Counted from the stretch's first letter, positions 1 to 7,907 are shown. The stretch is 38,958 bases of DNA from Lachnospiraceae bacterium (GCA_014804365.1 JAAUZX010000019.1:44468-83425); one strand, 5' to 3'. Translations and numbers: made by a program. The notes: a model not told the origin generated them from the sequence alone.

Positions 1-116
1 TTGCGTCCGTCCCCAACACTCTCTCCGGAACATTTAGAAAATCCATTTTCTGAAGCCGCCATGAGAAAACATTTTGTGTAATCTGCCCCACAGCCCATGC
101 AATCCCATTTTGGCAT
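1..116 (-). CDS. possible small Cys-rich protein, partial at window edge
   Basis: An ATG two bases past the hslO stop codon opens a minus-strand frame that stays open for 38 codons to the window edge. The sequence cggggtga, which is the end of hslO, lies just before this ATG and could act as a ribosome binding site, so translation may be coupled to hslO. The peptide begins MPKWDCMGCGADYTKC and has four cysteines in its first 30 residues (C6, C9, C16, C29), including a CxxC pair, which would suit a metal site. I do not recognise a family. Only the N-terminal part is present, and a chance open frame is possible. Confidence 0.35.
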   Translation of the reverse strand, partial: MPKWDCMGCGADYTKCFLMAASENGFSKCSGESVGDGR

Positions 117-117
117 T

Positions 118-990
118 CTATTCACCCCGTATCTTCTTCATCTCCTCCACCGTAAACACATAATTCGTATTGCAGAAATGACAGTTCAGTTCCACATCTT
201 TCCCCTCATCAATGAGTTCCTGCAGTTCTTTCTTTCCCAGACTGATCAGCACCTTCTCCACCCGCTTCTTATTGCAGTTACAATAAAACTGCACCGGAAG
301 CGTGTCCGTGATCTCCACACCCAGATCGCCCAGCACGATCTCCAGAATCTGCTCCGGCGTGTTGCCTTCCTCCAGCATCTTGGTCACAGGCGGAAGCGCC
401 ACCAGTTTCTGCTCTAACTTCCCGATCACTTCCTCATCGGTAAAAGGCATAAGCTGTATGATAAACCCGCCCGCCTGCTTTACCGTATTATTTTTCTCCA
501 TCAGAACGCCCAACGCCACGCTGGAAGGAATCTGCTCGGAAGCCGCAAAATAATACGTCAAATCATCCCCGATTTCTCCCGTCTTCAACTCAATAGTCGA
601 AGAATAGGGCTCTTTCAGCCCCATATCTTTAATAACCGTGAGCACCCCTAATCCGATCACTCCGCCCACGTCCAGCTTTCCCACACTGTTGGGCGGCATC
701 ATCGCCTGCGGGTTGTCCGCATATCCTTTTACATTTCCCTGTGAATCCGCCGTCACCGTCAGTCCGTGCACGGGACCCGCGCCGTTTATCTGAAGCGTCA
801 GCATGTCCTTCTCTCCTTTTAACATACTGCCCATCATCACGCCGCCTGTCATTAACCGTCCCAATGCCGCCGTCACCACAGGGCTTAAGTCATGGGCACT
901 TCTGGCGTGCTCCACCAGCTCCCTCGATGTAATCGCAAAGGCGCGTATCTGCGCATTTGCCGCTGTTGCTCTTACAATATAATCTGTCAT
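118..990 (-). CDS. hslO: Hsp33 redox-regulated holdase chaperone
   Basis: This is a 290-aa cytoplasmic Hsp33 (HslO), the usual family length. Under oxidative stress Hsp33 forms disulfides, releases zinc and holds unfolding proteins. The C-terminal zinc-binding redox switch is complete: C237-x-C239 and C270-x-x-C273. The N-terminal part has the family core, for example TAALGRLMTGGVMMGSMLKG near residues 40-58 and glycine-rich strands after it. The ATG is chosen because AAAGG lies nine bases upstream. The gene is on the minus strand. The next minus-strand gene upstream is a methyltransferase, and a plus-strand XRE-kinase gene sits between them. I see nothing broken in the protein. Confidence 0.97.
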   Translation of the reverse strand: MTDYIVRATAANAQIRAFAITSRELVEHARSAHDLSPVVTAALGRLMTGGVMMGSMLKGEKDMLTLQINGAGPVHGLTVTADSQGNVKGYADNPQAMMPPNSVGKLDVGGVIGLGVLTVIKDMGLKEPYSSTIELKTGEIGDDLTYYFAASEQIPSSVALGVLMEKNNTVKQAGGFIIQLMPFTDEEVIGKLEQKLVALPPVTKMLEEGNTPEQILEIVLGDLGVEITDTLPVQFYCNCNKKRVEKVLISLGKKELQELIDEGKDVELNCHFCNTNYVFTVEEMKKIRGE

Positions 991-1208
991 ATTATCTTAC
1001 CTTTCTATTTTCATCCGCTTATCCTAAAATCACATAGCAAATTATAACATAGTATGGGTTGACTGCGTAAATTTTTTCAACTCTACGGAGCGTGGGTTTT
1101 ATTATTTCATTATTCGGGATATTATTATGCATATAAACTTCCTTGTAGGAGCAACCCGAAGAATAATGATTAAAATTTTCAATCACGGGATTTGCATCCA
1201 TGCATTGC

Positions 1209-1239
1209 TTGCCACAAACTCGTAATCCATATATGGATT
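1209..1239 (+). promoter_or_regulatory. promoter with overlapping 16-bp palindromic operator candidate
   Basis: A perfect 16-bp palindrome, AATCCATATATGGATT, lies at 1224-1239, 31 bases before the ATG of the XRE-kinase gene. A -35-like TTGCCA (1209-1214), a 17-base spacer and a weak -10-like TATGGA (1232-1237) place the palindrome over the -10 region. XRE-type regulators commonly bind short palindromes and repress their own promoters, so this is a good autoregulatory operator candidate. The palindrome is seen directly; the promoter role is inferred. Confidence 0.5.
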
Positions 1240-1269
1240 CAAACATGACAGAAATAAGTGAGGAAAAAT

Positions 1270-2565
1270 ATGGATCAGAAAAAAATGGGCAAATTTATAG
1301 CCAAACTACGGAAAGAAAGGAATCTTACCCAGAAACAAGTTTCCGAAAAACTTGCCATTTCAGAAAAAACAGTATCAAAATGGGAATGCGGCAACGGATT
1401 GCCTGAAGTAGTATATATGGAACCACTCTGCGAAATACTCGGCATTACAATCAATGAACTCCTTGCCGGAGAATACCTGCCTGTTACGGAGTTATTGCAT
1501 AAATTAGATCTGTCCAGATTGGAATTGATGAAACAGCTCGAATATGAACAACTCAAATTTCGGATTTACAGACTTTATGGGTTTGAAATCGACAGTGTGC
1601 AAATGTCAAATACCGGTGCCGGTTCGCTGGTATATTTCGTAACGGCAAATAAGCAAAAATACGTGGTGAAATATGCGAGCGACAATGAGATAAACCATCC
1701 CGAACTGGAGCCTGAACTCTGCGAATATCTGCGCAAACGCGGAATACCGGCAAGCCATTTTGTCAAAAATATTCAAGGTAACACTCTATCGATTGATGAA
1801 AACGGACGAAGATTCCATATTCAGGACTTTATAGAAGGTGTTGTATATTCTTACAATGAAGCGCCGAATTTTCTGCTCGAGAAAGCTCCTGAACTTCTGG
1901 CCAAAATTCATGAAGTACTCAAAGATTTCAAAGAACTGCCGGAAGGGATCGGAGAAAATTTCTTTCGGTATCGCAGGCCGGAAAATATGATAAAGTCTTT
2001 TCAGAGTTCCTTAGAAATTGCTGTCCGGAATGGTGATAATGAAAATGCAGATGAGATTCGTGATATTATAGCTATATTAAACCATTTTCCCGATTATGCA
2101 TTTGATGTATCTGCATTTACATACGGCAATACACATGGGGATTATATGATCTCCCAGCTAATTTGCGCTGACGGTTCGATTAAAGGCATTATTGATTGGA
2201 CGACCGCCTGCAGACACCCTCTTATCTGGGAAGTGGTGCGTTCTTATATATTTATGGCTCCGGAATGCGGCGATGGCAGACTTAACATCGATCATTTTGA
2301 ACACTATTTAAAAATATATATGCATAAGGGCAAACTAAAAACCTATGATATTGAAAATGCCGGAAGACTGTTTTTCTATTTTCTGGCCGTATGCGATTTT
2401 TACGGTCAATACTACCAGTCTCTCACAAAAAATCGTTCCATTTATCTCAAACAGGCTAAGTTATGCAAAAACATGCTTGTCTGGTTTGACAAACATATTG
2501 ATGAATTGAATGTCCGGTTAAAAAAGATTGCCGGCGATGGATTGGTTAAGCAATCCGTGCTTTAA
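1270..2565 (+). CDS. XRE-family DNA-binding domain fused to an APH-type small-molecule kinase domain
   Basis: This 431-aa protein has an N-terminal helix-turn-helix of the XRE/Cro type (about residues 5-62, with LTQKQVSEKLAISEKTVSKWE) and a C-terminal aminoglycoside-phosphotransferase-like kinase fold (about 95-400). Kinase landmarks are a glycine-rich NTGAGSL loop (114-120), YVVK with a candidate ATP-binding lysine at 134, a catalytic HGD at 289-291, and IIDW with the metal-binding aspartate at 309. The position usually held by Asn in HGDxxxxN is Gln296. I chose the ATG at 1270 over a GTG at 1258 because AGGA precedes it by five bases and homologous XRE proteins begin MDQKK-like. The domain pair suggests a regulator that senses or modifies a small molecule, or a resistance kinase controlling itself. 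Its 3' end overlaps the convergent methyltransferase by 20 bases. Confidence 0.88.
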   Translation: MDQKKMGKFIAKLRKERNLTQKQVSEKLAISEKTVSKWECGNGLPEVVYMEPLCEILGITINELLAGEYLPVTELLHKLDLSRLELMKQLEYEQLKFRIYRLYGFEIDSVQMSNTGAGSLVYFVTANKQKYVVKYASDNEINHPELEPELCEYLRKRGIPASHFVKNIQGNTLSIDENGRRFHIQDFIEGVVYSYNEAPNFLLEKAPELLAKIHEVLKDFKELPEGIGENFFRYRRPENMIKSFQSSLEIAVRNGDNENADEIRDIIAILNHFPDYAFDVSAFTYGNTHGDYMISQLICADGSIKGIIDWTTACRHPLIWEVVRSYIFMAPECGDGRLNIDHFEHYLKIYMHKGKLKTYDIENAGRLFFYFLAVCDFYGQYYQSLTKNRSIYLKQAKLCKNMLVWFDKHIDELNVRLKKIAGDGLVKQSVL

Positions 2566-3433
2566 CACATTCTCTCGCCACCACATAAATCCGTTCGCTG
2601 GTATCCGTGACCGCTCCGTGCGTATCCGCGTCGATCGCCTCCACAAACGCAAGCCCTGCCCGGCGCAGATAATCCTGCATCTGCTCCAGACGGTATCCGC
2701 GCTGGTAGTGCGTTTCCTGAAATCTCCGGTATGTGTCCGCCTCTTCCCCCTCCTGCACGAAAATGGTCAGATCATATTCATTAACCTCTTCCTCTTCATG
2801 ATAATAATTATCCCATATAAAACTGCACTTTTCCCTGTTTTCCGCAATCGTGGTATCCCCAATAACGACCTCGTATTTATATACCGTATTGAAATCAAAG
2901 ATAAACAGCCCTCCCGGATAGAGATAATTGTTCACCAACCGGAACGTCTGCACCACATCCTCTTCCTCTAACAAATAATTGACCGAGTCGCAGACACTGA
3001 TCACCGCACCCACCGTTCCGTACAGCTCGAAAGCCCGCATATCCTGAAGCAGATACAAGATCTCTAACCCCGCATCATCGCGTTTGTCTATAGCAATCTG
3101 CAGCATTTCCTCTGAGTTATCAATGCCGATCATGTCATAGCCACGCCCTGCAAGCAGCTCCGTCAACGTTCCCGTACCACAGCCCAAATCCAGGATCGAG
3201 TTGCGCTCCTGCTGTATATTCCTGTAATAGTCATCCGTATTTATGACGCCATCGTCACATTCTCCATTTTGCCGCGTGCATTTGTCAATGTGATTTGCAA
3301 TAACATTTGTGTCACTTTTTACATCCTCCCCATACTTGTCCAACAATTCCACCAAATACGCGCACCACTCCTCATAGGGCGTATCGTCCATAAACGTATC
3401 ATATACCTGCGCAAATCCCGTATATGCCTCCAT
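2546..3433 (-). CDS. class I SAM-dependent methyltransferase
   Basis: This 295-aa protein is a soluble class I methyltransferase with the SAM-binding motif I ILDLGCGTGTLTELLAGRG, an acidic motif II end (IGIDNSEEML), a motif around LLQDMRAFEL and a motif IV-like VISVCDSVNYL. The substrate cannot be read from the sequence. Before motif I there is a hydrophilic stretch of about 40 residues, rich in Asp, Asn and Cys, that looks longer than the linker I expect in this family. I use the ATG at 3433, which has GGAG eight bases before it, rather than the upstream GTG at 3442. Its 3' end overlaps the convergent XRE-kinase gene. A foldback element lies just upstream. Confidence 0.9.
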   Translation of the reverse strand: MEAYTGFAQVYDTFMDDTPYEEWCAYLVELLDKYGEDVKSDTNVIANHIDKCTRQNGECDDGVINTDDYYRNIQQERNSILDLGCGTGTLTELLAGRGYDMIGIDNSEEMLQIAIDKRDDAGLEILYLLQDMRAFELYGTVGAVISVCDSVNYLLEEEDVVQTFRLVNNYLYPGGLFIFDFNTVYKYEVVIGDTTIAENREKCSFIWDNYYHEEEEVNEYDLTIFVQEGEEADTYRRFQETHYQRGYRLEQMQDYLRRAGLAFVEAIDADTHGAVTDTSERIYVVARECVKARIA

Positions 3434-3508
3434 TTTTGTCACTCCATTCTACTCACTATTACTACAAATATCAATTTAAAAAACATCTCAAGTACACAGC
3501 GTCGGATG

Positions 3509-3664
3509 ATATGTAGTAGTCATAAGGACCGTTTGGATATGTTTAAATCCTTCGGATTTAAACTGCCGGCACTTAGCGAGGTTCAAAGTTGCAACGCAAC
3601 TTTCGAGCTTAGTACCGCTGCGTTTGGAACCGAGCGAAAGCGCGTCCTTAGGACAACTACATAC
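3509..3664 (+). repeat. foldback element 1 (candidate structured RNA/repeat family)
   Basis: The 261-nt gap between the methyltransferase and the YjbR-like gene holds a large foldback. Outer arms 3509-3529 and 3644-3664 pair at 18 of 21 positions. Inside are a hairpin of TTTAAATCC and GGATTTAAA (3542-3562) capped by TTC or CTTCGG; a stem GGCACTTAG (3568-3576) with CTTAGTACC (3608-3616) closed by CGAG opposite CGAG (3577-3580, 3604-3607), which could form tandem G.A pairs; a sub-hairpin AAAGTTGC/GCAACTTT; and a GC-GAAA-GC motif near 3633-3640. The core closely matches element 2 at 12018-12179, while the outer arms do not. It lies in the leader of the methyltransferase gene. I see no ORF in it. 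Confidence 0.8.
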
Positions 3665-3703
3665 CGTCCGGCGCGTCCGTTTTCACTAATTGGTACAAGA
3701 TCC

Positions 3704-4060
3704 CTATCTATTCGCGCATTTCCTCCCACCGCGCCTCACCACCAAATCATAACTCTCCCCGATCATCCTCCTGATATCCTCCTCCGGAACCGTCCCATCC
3801 AGAATAATCGTATTCCAGTGCTCCTTATTCTGATGATACCCCGCAATCACCGACTGATATGTGCTGCGCCAGAAATCCCGCCATTCCTGATCAACCTTCA
3901 CATTCAGATTAATATACCCGTTTCTTTCGTAAGTCCAAAGGAAAGCCTTCCGGCTCCCCTTCACTCTCACAAGCTGCCAGTTATCGTCATGAAACGGCGC
4001 ATCCTGATATGTATCGGCAAATGACAGCCCATATGCCAATGCCTCTTCTCTCGTCTTCAA
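3704..4060 (-). CDS. MmcQ/YjbR family protein
   Basis: This 118-aa cytoplasmic protein matches the MmcQ/YjbR family (a CyaY-like fold), with a typical AFLWTYERNGYINLNVKV strand region, a WRDFWRSTYQSVIAGYHQNK middle and an EHWNTIILDGTVPEEDIRRM C-terminal part. These proteins are small and of unclear biochemical role, sometimes described as DNA-binding. It probably starts at TTG: GGGGTG lies seven bases upstream, directly after the GH20 gene stop. The gap to the GH20 gene is only 22 bases, so the two are probably co-transcribed, but I see no functional link. Confidence 0.85.
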   Translation of the reverse strand: MKTREEALAYGLSFADTYQDAPFHDDNWQLVRVKGSRKAFLWTYERNGYINLNVKVDQEWRDFWRSTYQSVIAGYHQNKEHWNTIILDGTVPEEDIRRMIGESYDLVVRRGGRKCANR

Positions 4061-4082
4061 TCCCTGTCACCCCTTAACAGTT

Positions 4083-7031
4083 TCAGCGCAGTCTCTCAAC
4101 CTCGACTTCGCCCAGGAAACTTCCTGTCTCTTCCCCGATTCTCTGTATCGGGAAAACAAAAGTCGCATACGCCTCAAAGGGCTCCGCGCTGCCCAGTGTT
4201 CCAATCTTAACTCCGTCCGCATACAAAGTAGTCTGCCCCAGTTCTCCGACCACCCGCAGCTCCACCTGTCGTCCGCGGGGCAGTACATAATCCCATGTAT
4301 AGGTTCTGCCTTCTCTGGCAAATCCTACCTTTCCGGTCTCCGGCTCCGCTGCATAGAACGCCCATGTGCCGTATGCGCAGTCACTCTCCGCGATCACCTG
4401 CATCCGGGTCTGCCCGTCCGTCTGTGCATCCACTTTCTCCATTACTGTCTGTCCGTCCGCTTCCGCCGATGCTTCCTGTGTCTCTGCACCTGCTGCTGTC
4501 CGCAGATCTGGTCCTTCCAGATATACCTGCATCTCCACTTCATAGGACGGCTCTATTCCGACCGCTTCCTCATAGACTCTGTTCATTTCTCCTTCTATGC
4601 CATACTGACGGCGCTCCATGAACTTGGCACGTTCGCAGAAATCCTCATAGGTTTCTTCCGATTCACCCGCACCCTGCTTCGACTTCCCTGCACCTGTGCC
4701 AACCGTATCATCCTGTGAATCACCCATGCCCCACAGCTTGACGCTAAGCACCGGAAGGGGCTGCGCAAACCGCATATACAGATCATATTCGCTGATTCCC
4801 AGATCCAGAGTGCCACTCATATCATTCCAGATCATGTAAGCGGCACCCAGCATTTGCGGAGAATAGCTCGGCAGAATCTCCATCTTATCAAAATCATAGA
4901 ACTTATTCGCCTCCCACTGCGTATACAATTCTCTGCCATCCAGATAATCATATCCGCCGCCCGGAATCACATACTGGTGATTATTCTGCATATTGATCAG
5001 AGCATATCCCGCCTCATACATCTGTTTCGGATCAGCCCATAAGGTACTCCACAGATTCATCTGCAGATTCTCAGGATCGGGCATAGTCTTTCCTGCCATA
5101 TTGCTCAGGCTTCCCCACATGCGCACTGTTTTACCTTCCGCGCGTACCAGTTCCACCATTTCCTCTGCATACACCCGATACCGCTCCCCGTCCCCGTAAT
5201 ACTCATCCATACCGATGTTGACGATCTCGGCCTCCCGCAACGCCGCATCCTCTCCGCCCAGCGCTTCCTGCCAGATTCTCCGGACCAGCGCAACCGCCTC
5301 CTTTTGATCCAGATCGATCTGATCCACCGATTCCGGATTTGCGGCAAGCGCATATTCCGGATACAGCTTTGTAATAGACAGGGAATGAGCCGGTGTATCG
5401 ATCTCCGGGACAATCGTCACACCGTAGGTTTTCGCCGTCTTAATAAACTGTGCAAATTCTTGTTTCGTATAAGAATACTCTTCTGACGTAAGCTCTGCGC
5501 CGGCATCATTCTTAATATCCGACTCCAGCCGGAATGCACTGTCCGCGGTCATGGCCTGTTCCACCGAATCCGTCAATCCGCTGGTGCTTAAGATTATATT
5601 GTCGTTTAAATGAATCGCTAAATCGTTCATCTTATAATATGACATATGCTCCATAATAGTATACAGCATGTCCATCGACACTGCCTTACGCGCCACATCT
5701 ATGCCGAATCCACGCACCTGATAGAGCGGATAATCTCTGATCTGTCCTCTGGGCAGTGAGACATCCCCTGACAAGATCTGCAGGATCGTCACCGTGCCCC
5801 ACCGCACGCCGGTACTCGTCTCTGCTTTAATGACACATATGTCACTTATATCACACGTATATCCTTCCGCGCCTAATCCTTCAGAATCCTCTGCATATCC
5901 CAGATACACATCCCCGGATTCGGCCTCTTCCAAGCTGCCGCTTACAACTTCCACCGTACAGCGCACCATCTGGCGATACCTGCTCGCAAAAAGCTCCGCC
6001 ACCTCCTGCAGATCAGAGCCTTCTTCCACGATCACACGGAAACTGCCTCCCGGCTCAAAAGTACCCTCTCCTCCACGCCATTCCGCCAGCGCCGGAATCA
6101 CTTCGGGGCAATCGTTATAGCGCCGCTCCTGATTCTCCGCCTCCTGCACGTCCTTACCCGCGCCGTCGCCTTTATTGTCGTACGCCGGAACCGTCAGCGT
6201 GCGGGCAACCTCCTGCGTATCGGAAGAATCCCCGCTGCTTGTCAGCAGGAATCCGACCGTCACTTTTTTATCCTGAATCGTATCATAGATCCTGCCGTCC
6301 GCACCTATGACCTGCTCGTAGTCCGCTCCCAGATAAGTAACTTCATATCCCTCCGGCGCCTCGGGCACCACCAGAAACCTGCTGCCGTCTACACCGTATC
6401 CGACCGCCGGCTCTCCCAGCCGGTAAGCAGCCGGCTTGTCCGCATAAACCTCAAACTCATAGAGAGACACGTTCTGATAAAAATTGGAAAAATCTTCTTC
6501 TCTTGCGGATACTGCGTAGGTGCTAAGCCGCAGGAATTTCACCCGCACAGGGTCTTCCAGCACAATCTCCTGATCCCTAATCTCCGGCGCGTCGTCAAAA
6601 GTTTCCAATATGTCCCACACTTCGCCGTCCACAGAGCCTTCCAGCGCATATGAAATCACATTGCGCCGCTCCCATCTGAGAATAACAAAAGAAACTGAAA
6701 TTTCTTCCGGAAATTCCAGTTCTATATAGTGGGACGCATCCTCCCTGTCATTCTCACTCGACCAGCGCGAAGTCAAATCCTCCGCATTCCCGTCGATTGC
6801 CTTATATGCCGACAGTTCCTCGCTCTCCGTGCTGTCGCAGGTGGCAATCACGCCCCTCCTGCGCGCTAAGTTTGCACTTTGGTCTCCGCGAACGCGAAGC
6901 AGCCACGCCGCTCCAACAGCAGAAACTGCTGCCAGCACACATAAGCAGATCACGCCGATATATATCTTTTTCTTCTGCCTCATTCTCATAACCCAGTTTG
7001 ATACAACTCGTAGCCTGTATGCTTCATACAC
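4083..7031 (-). CDS. membrane-anchored multidomain glycoside hydrolase family 20 protein (beta-N-acetylhexosaminidase-like)
   Basis: With the start used here this is a 982-aa protein. An Arg/Lys-rich N-terminus (MRMRQKKK) precedes one membrane helix (IYIGVICLCVLAAVSAVGAAWLL) and the rest should be outside the cell. Next comes an F5/8 type C-like carbohydrate-binding domain (about residues 60-190), a linker, a GH20 N-terminal alpha/beta domain (about 310-430) and the TIM barrel (about 435-755). The barrel ends in a linker rich in Gly, Ser and Glu and a C-terminal concanavalin/LamG-like domain. The catalytic Asp-Glu pair is D609-E610 in NIGMDEYYGD; most GH20 enzymes have His where this has Asn. 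GTG at 7031 is chosen because AGGA sits nine bases upstream; ATG at 6989 lacks a clear ribosome binding site. It likely trims host or microbial N-acetylhexosamine glycans. Confidence 0.88.
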   Translation of the reverse strand: MYEAYRLRVVSNWVMRMRQKKKIYIGVICLCVLAAVSAVGAAWLLRVRGDQSANLARRRGVIATCDSTESEELSAYKAIDGNAEDLTSRWSSENDREDASHYIELEFPEEISVSFVILRWERRNVISYALEGSVDGEVWDILETFDDAPEIRDQEIVLEDPVRVKFLRLSTYAVSAREEDFSNFYQNVSLYEFEVYADKPAAYRLGEPAVGYGVDGSRFLVVPEAPEGYEVTYLGADYEQVIGADGRIYDTIQDKKVTVGFLLTSSGDSSDTQEVARTLTVPAYDNKGDGAGKDVQEAENQERRYNDCPEVIPALAEWRGGEGTFEPGGSFRVIVEEGSDLQEVAELFASRYRQMVRCTVEVVSGSLEEAESGDVYLGYAEDSEGLGAEGYTCDISDICVIKAETSTGVRWGTVTILQILSGDVSLPRGQIRDYPLYQVRGFGIDVARKAVSMDMLYTIMEHMSYYKMNDLAIHLNDNIILSTSGLTDSVEQAMTADSAFRLESDIKNDAGAELTSEEYSYTKQEFAQFIKTAKTYGVTIVPEIDTPAHSLSITKLYPEYALAANPESVDQIDLDQKEAVALVRRIWQEALGGEDAALREAEIVNIGMDEYYGDGERYRVYAEEMVELVRAEGKTVRMWGSLSNMAGKTMPDPENLQMNLWSTLWADPKQMYEAGYALINMQNNHQYVIPGGGYDYLDGRELYTQWEANKFYDFDKMEILPSYSPQMLGAAYMIWNDMSGTLDLGISEYDLYMRFAQPLPVLSVKLWGMGDSQDDTVGTGAGKSKQGAGESEETYEDFCERAKFMERRQYGIEGEMNRVYEEAVGIEPSYEVEMQVYLEGPDLRTAAGAETQEASAEADGQTVMEKVDAQTDGQTRMQVIAESDCAYGTWAFYAAEPETGKVGFAREGRTYTWDYVLPRGRQVELRVVGELGQTTLYADGVKIGTLGSAEPFEAYATFVFPIQRIGEETGSFLGEVEVERLR

Positions 7032-7046
7032 CCTTATGTTTCCTAT

Positions 7047-7205
7047 TTCGTAACTGTTCAGAACCCTGTTCTTCACAGTTACGAAGATGCACAGAAATTA
7101 TGCATTCTGCATAATTTCGCGCATGTCTAACTCGGGTTTTCTGTGACTTCCGCTTACGCTTCACTCACAAAAAACACCTCGCATAAGCATCTTCTGAACA
7201 GTTAC
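7047..7205 (-). repeat. foldback leader with two alternative pairings, upstream of the GH20 gene
   Basis: The GH20 leader can fold in two ways. GTAACTGTTCAGAA (7050-7063) is perfectly complementary to 7192-7205, giving a 14-bp long-range stem. Part of the same segment can instead pair with 7074-7084 (TTCGTAACTGT with ACAGTTACGAA, 11 bp). Other parts are a 9-bp hairpin AAATTATGC/GCATAATTT (7096-7118) and a stem between TTTTCTGTGA and TCACAAAAAA. On the minus strand GCGAGGT and CCGAGTTAG resemble the core motifs of elements 1 and 2, so this may be a divergent relative. No T-tract follows, so it is not a simple terminator. The pairings are visible; regulation is inference. Confidence 0.6.
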
Positions 7206-7212
7206 CTTATTT

Positions 7213-7713
7213 CTAACCCAGCAGAGCTCCCAGCAGTCCGTAAGACAAGAACGACATGATAACTGTCGCAATCGCAATTCCCAATAACTCCGCCAATATT
7301 GCCTTCTTAAAGTCCACATCCAGAAGCGCGGCGATCAGAGACCCCGTCCACGCTCCCGTGCCCGGCAGCGGAATACCTACGAACAGCACCAGCCCCCAGA
7401 ACTCATACTTCTTGATATTGTCACTTTTGCTCATGGCACGATTTTCCAGCTTCTCAATCAGTCCTCGGAAAATCTTGATCTTCTTCATCCATTTAAAAAT
7501 CTGCTTAATAAAAAGAAGAATAAACGGAATCGGAATGATATTGCCGATGATGCACAGCGGAATCGCCGTGGTAATAGGAATCTGCAATAGCTGGGATACG
7601 ATCAGCCCTCCCCGCAGTTCCAGAATCGGAATCATCGATATGATGAAAACCACCACTTCTTTTGAAACATATTTCCCCAACGTGACTGCAAATGCTGCCG
7701 CTAATTTTTCCAT
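7213..7713 (-). CDS. putative small multidrug export protein (PF06695 / COG2426 family)
   Basis: This 166-aa integral membrane protein has about five hydrophobic segments and the signature of the small multi-drug export family: ISMIPILELRGGLIVS near the N-terminus and LFVGIPLPGTGAWTGSLIAALL in the second half, which look like two related re-entrant or broken-helix motifs. A basic cytoplasmic loop (FKWMKKIKIFRGLIEKLENR) separates the halves. The fold resembles DedA/SNARE-type membrane proteins. The family name suggests drug export, but substrates are not established. A GGGAG lies upstream of the ATG. It is flanked by the GH20 leader and hisC. Confidence 0.88.
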   Translation of the reverse strand: MEKLAAAFAVTLGKYVSKEVVVFIISMIPILELRGGLIVSQLLQIPITTAIPLCIIGNIIPIPFILLFIKQIFKWMKKIKIFRGLIEKLENRAMSKSDNIKKYEFWGLVLFVGIPLPGTGAWTGSLIAALLDVDFKKAILAELLGIAIATVIMSFLSYGLLGALLG

Positions 7714-7907
7714 ACTCTCTTACTCCCTGTCCGTTTCGTTAATATATCTGCCGGTCAGTTAAACTGCTATTTTCCTGCCGGCCGTACTGTCGGAATCCGC
7801 AAATCAATCGACCAATATCTCCGTATTCCGCAGCACATATTTTTTCTAATGCTTTTCCTCTACAAGTATATGTCTATCCGCCATAAAACTTGATTCTTTC
7901 CCGCAAA

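Noticed and set aside
1019..1246. 75-codon minus-strand open frame in the gap between hslO and the XRE-kinase gene
   Set aside because: No ribosome binding site, unusual composition, and it crosses the operator and promoter region of the plus-strand gene.
6986..7027. 13-codon frame whose TGA overlaps a possible ATG start of the GH20 gene, like a leader peptide
   Set aside because: Its ribosome binding sequence is too close to its ATG, and a GTG at 7031 in the GH20 frame has a better placed AGGA.
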